NCBI GenBank assembly: GCA_913044145.1
Contig: CAJWOD010000078.1
Coordinates: 1 to 6,883, forward strand
DNA length: 6,883 nucleotides
Direction of reading: 5' to 3'
Source of the DNA: an uncultured Nitrospina sp.
Lineage (GTDB): Bacteria; Nitrospinota; Nitrospinia; Nitrospinales; VA-1
In this document: positions 6,224 through 6,883 of the stretch, one piece after another
Layout: each line of letters begins with the position of its first letter
Numbering within the stretch: the first letter of the stretch is position 1
Position numbers and translations under genes: made by a program
Notes under the pieces: model-generated
The model's input: only the letters and a program-made list of their open reading frames with translations
Told to the model about the DNA's origin: nothing
Database searches by the model: none

Positions 6224-6564
6224 ATCAGCTTTTCAACCAAATCAACTAAAATCCTTTTTACTTCCTTTTCGATCTTTCTTTTTCAAAAAATAGTTAAAGA
6301 TCGCAACCTAAGCGAAGACCTGAATACCGCTAACTGATAATTATTTCTCGAGAAAACAAATAAATTATTTGATAAAAACGTAGAAACCATTAAGAGTATT
6401 TTTCTATTTCTGCAAAAAGACTCATACTTGGATTATCTGTATACGCATAATTGAAGAAATAGTTCTAATAATTGATATTAAATCCGCAAACAATGAAAAT
6501 TTAAATCCACCACCCTATTGCCGCTTAATTAGTTTTTCTCTTATTTCACAAAAGTTAACAAACC

Positions 6565-6580
6565 CTAATTAAGTTTTTTT
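6565..6580 (+). terminator. Possible weak terminator (3' arm plus T run)
   Basis: CTTAATTAG at 6524-6532 pairs with CTAATTAAG at 6565-6573, and TTTTTTT follows at 6574-6580. The stem is 9 bp but has only two GC pairs and a 32-base loop, so it would be a poor terminator. It could equally be a pair of AT-rich protein-binding half sites upstream of the last gene. Confidence 0.2.
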
Positions 6581-6600
6581 AATTCTCCTTTAACACCAAT

Positions 6601-6630
6601 TTAATTTCCAAACCTTATTTTGATTATAAG
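6601..6630 (+). promoter_or_regulatory. Weak candidate promoter of the protease-like gene
   Basis: A -10-like TATAAG (6625-6630, five of six matches) lies 18 bases after a poor -35-like TTAATT (6601-6606). It would give a leader of about 55 bases before ATG 6692. In DNA this AT-rich such matches are easy to find, so support is low. Confidence 0.25.
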
Positions 6631-6680
6631 CTGAATTAAGACTTAAAAAAGTTTGTCTTTAAAAAAACTAATTATTTTAT

Positions 6681-6705
6681 GGAGGGCTATCATGAGTGTT
6701 GATAG
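6681..6705 (+). promoter_or_regulatory. Shine-Dalgarno and start-codon hairpin of the protease-like gene
   Basis: GGAGGG at 6681-6686 stands 5 bases before ATG 6692 and fixes that start. Immediately after it, CTATCA (6687-6692) and TGATAG (6700-6705) form a perfect 6-bp inverted repeat around a 7-base loop. In mRNA the stem would include the A of the start codon and place the rest of it in the loop. Its effect on translation is inferred, not shown. Confidence 0.5.
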
Positions 6706-6883
6706 AAAAAAATATTTATTAGCTACATTATTAGCTTTGTTTTTAATTTTCCCATTCTTGAGCGGAACTAGTTTTAATTCTGCTTTTGCCTTAAGTGGTA
6801 AAGTAAACCCTGTGGGCACTAATTTGATTGTCGAAATAGCTAAAAAACAAAACCCTGCTGTTGTTTTTGTGGAATCAAAAACT
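6692..6883 (+). CDS. Exported protein, probable HtrA/DegP-type serine protease (N-terminal part only)
   Basis: Only the first 64 residues are in the window, and the frame runs off the right edge. Residues 1-33 form a clear Sec signal peptide: a basic start (R5, K6, K7), a hydrophobic core (about 8-23) and an AFA cleavage motif at 31-33. There is no twin arginine, so TatA is not its route. The mature part contains IVEIAKKQNPAVVFVESK, resembling the segment that opens the trypsin-like domain of DegP/DegQ proteases (family pattern like A-x-x-V-x-P-A-V-V-x-I). The catalytic His, Asp and Ser and the PDZ domains would lie beyond the edge, so the function is inferred from this short match. A role in periplasmic protein quality control would suit its place after the chaperone genes, but it is 468 bases from dnaJ and has its own ribosome site, so it is probably a separate transcription unit. 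Confidence 0.6.
   Translation, partial: MSVDRKKYLLATLLALFLIFPFLSGTSFNSAFALSGKVNPVGTNLIVEIAKKQNPAVVFVESKT

Larger units (their letters stand above)
6224..6691 (+). other. 468-base AT-rich spacer between dnaJ and the protease-like gene
   Basis: I see no gene here on either strand. A pyrimidine-rich run (about 6253-6284) leads into an inverted repeat, CGATCTTT (6270-6277) and AAAGATCG (6296-6303), which may mark the end of the dnaJ transcript but lacks a following T run. Further on are a palindrome TTTCTCGAGAAA (6344-6355), an overlapping TTATTT/AAATAA/TTATTT cluster (6341-6370), and the arms CTTAATTAG (6524-6532) and CTAATTAAG (6565-6573), followed by seven T. The last 100 bases probably hold the promoter of the next gene. 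Confidence 0.55.

Noticed and set aside
6650..6669. AGTTT/AAACT pairing in the leader of the last gene
   Set aside because: The arms are only 5 bp, mostly A-T, in a poly-A context, so the pairing is likely chance.
1..6883. A mobile element, CRISPR array, toxin-antitoxin pair or defence system
   Set aside because: No transposase, terminal repeats, regularly spaced repeats or paired small toxic genes are visible; all large frames are housekeeping genes.

Overview
The window is an AT-rich stretch of a bacterial chromosome that reads as housekeeping DNA. It holds a menaquinone-synthesis gene, a small unknown gene, a Tat-translocase subunit on the opposite strand, a dnaK-grpE-dnaJ chaperone cluster, and the start of a secreted protein that resembles an HtrA/DegP protease. 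Futalosine-route menaquinone synthesis, a TatA protein and an exported protease with an AxA-type signal peptide suggest a diderm (Gram-negative type) bacterium. A deltaproteobacterium-like or Nitrospinota-like lineage would fit, but that placement is a guess from protein flavour and gene content.

Layout. From 7 to 1113 (+) lies mqnE, aminofutalosine synthase, open at the left edge. From 1221 to 1544 (+) is a 107-residue protein of unknown function. A strong hairpin at 1584-1606 separates it from tatA, which converges on it from the minus strand (2007 to 1633). The hairpin can end transcription from both sides, best for tatA. A 507-base spacer (2008-2514) separates divergent tatA and dnaK. It holds a candidate heat-shock promoter (2395-2423), and I see no CIRCE operator in it.

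The chaperone genes follow in the order dnaK (2515-4425), grpE (4480-5085), dnaJ (5135-6223). A textbook intrinsic terminator (4434-4467) lies between dnaK and grpE, ending only 12 bases before the grpE start. Neither grpE nor dnaJ has a visible Shine-Dalgarno sequence, while tatA, dnaK and the last gene do. After a 468-base AT-rich spacer with several small inverted repeats, the exported protease-like gene starts at 6692 and runs off the right edge.

DnaK, DnaJ and GrpE form one ATP-driven folding machine: DnaJ delivers clients and stimulates ATP hydrolysis, and GrpE exchanges nucleotide. A periplasmic HtrA-type protease downstream would add envelope protein quality control. I found no mobile element, CRISPR array, tRNA or rRNA, and no evidence of an undescribed system. 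The points most worth a second look are the terminator inside the chaperone cluster, the unusual gene order with SD-less downstream genes, the promoter type, a double Ala-to-Ser change in a conserved DnaK motif, and a hairpin over the start codon of the last gene.
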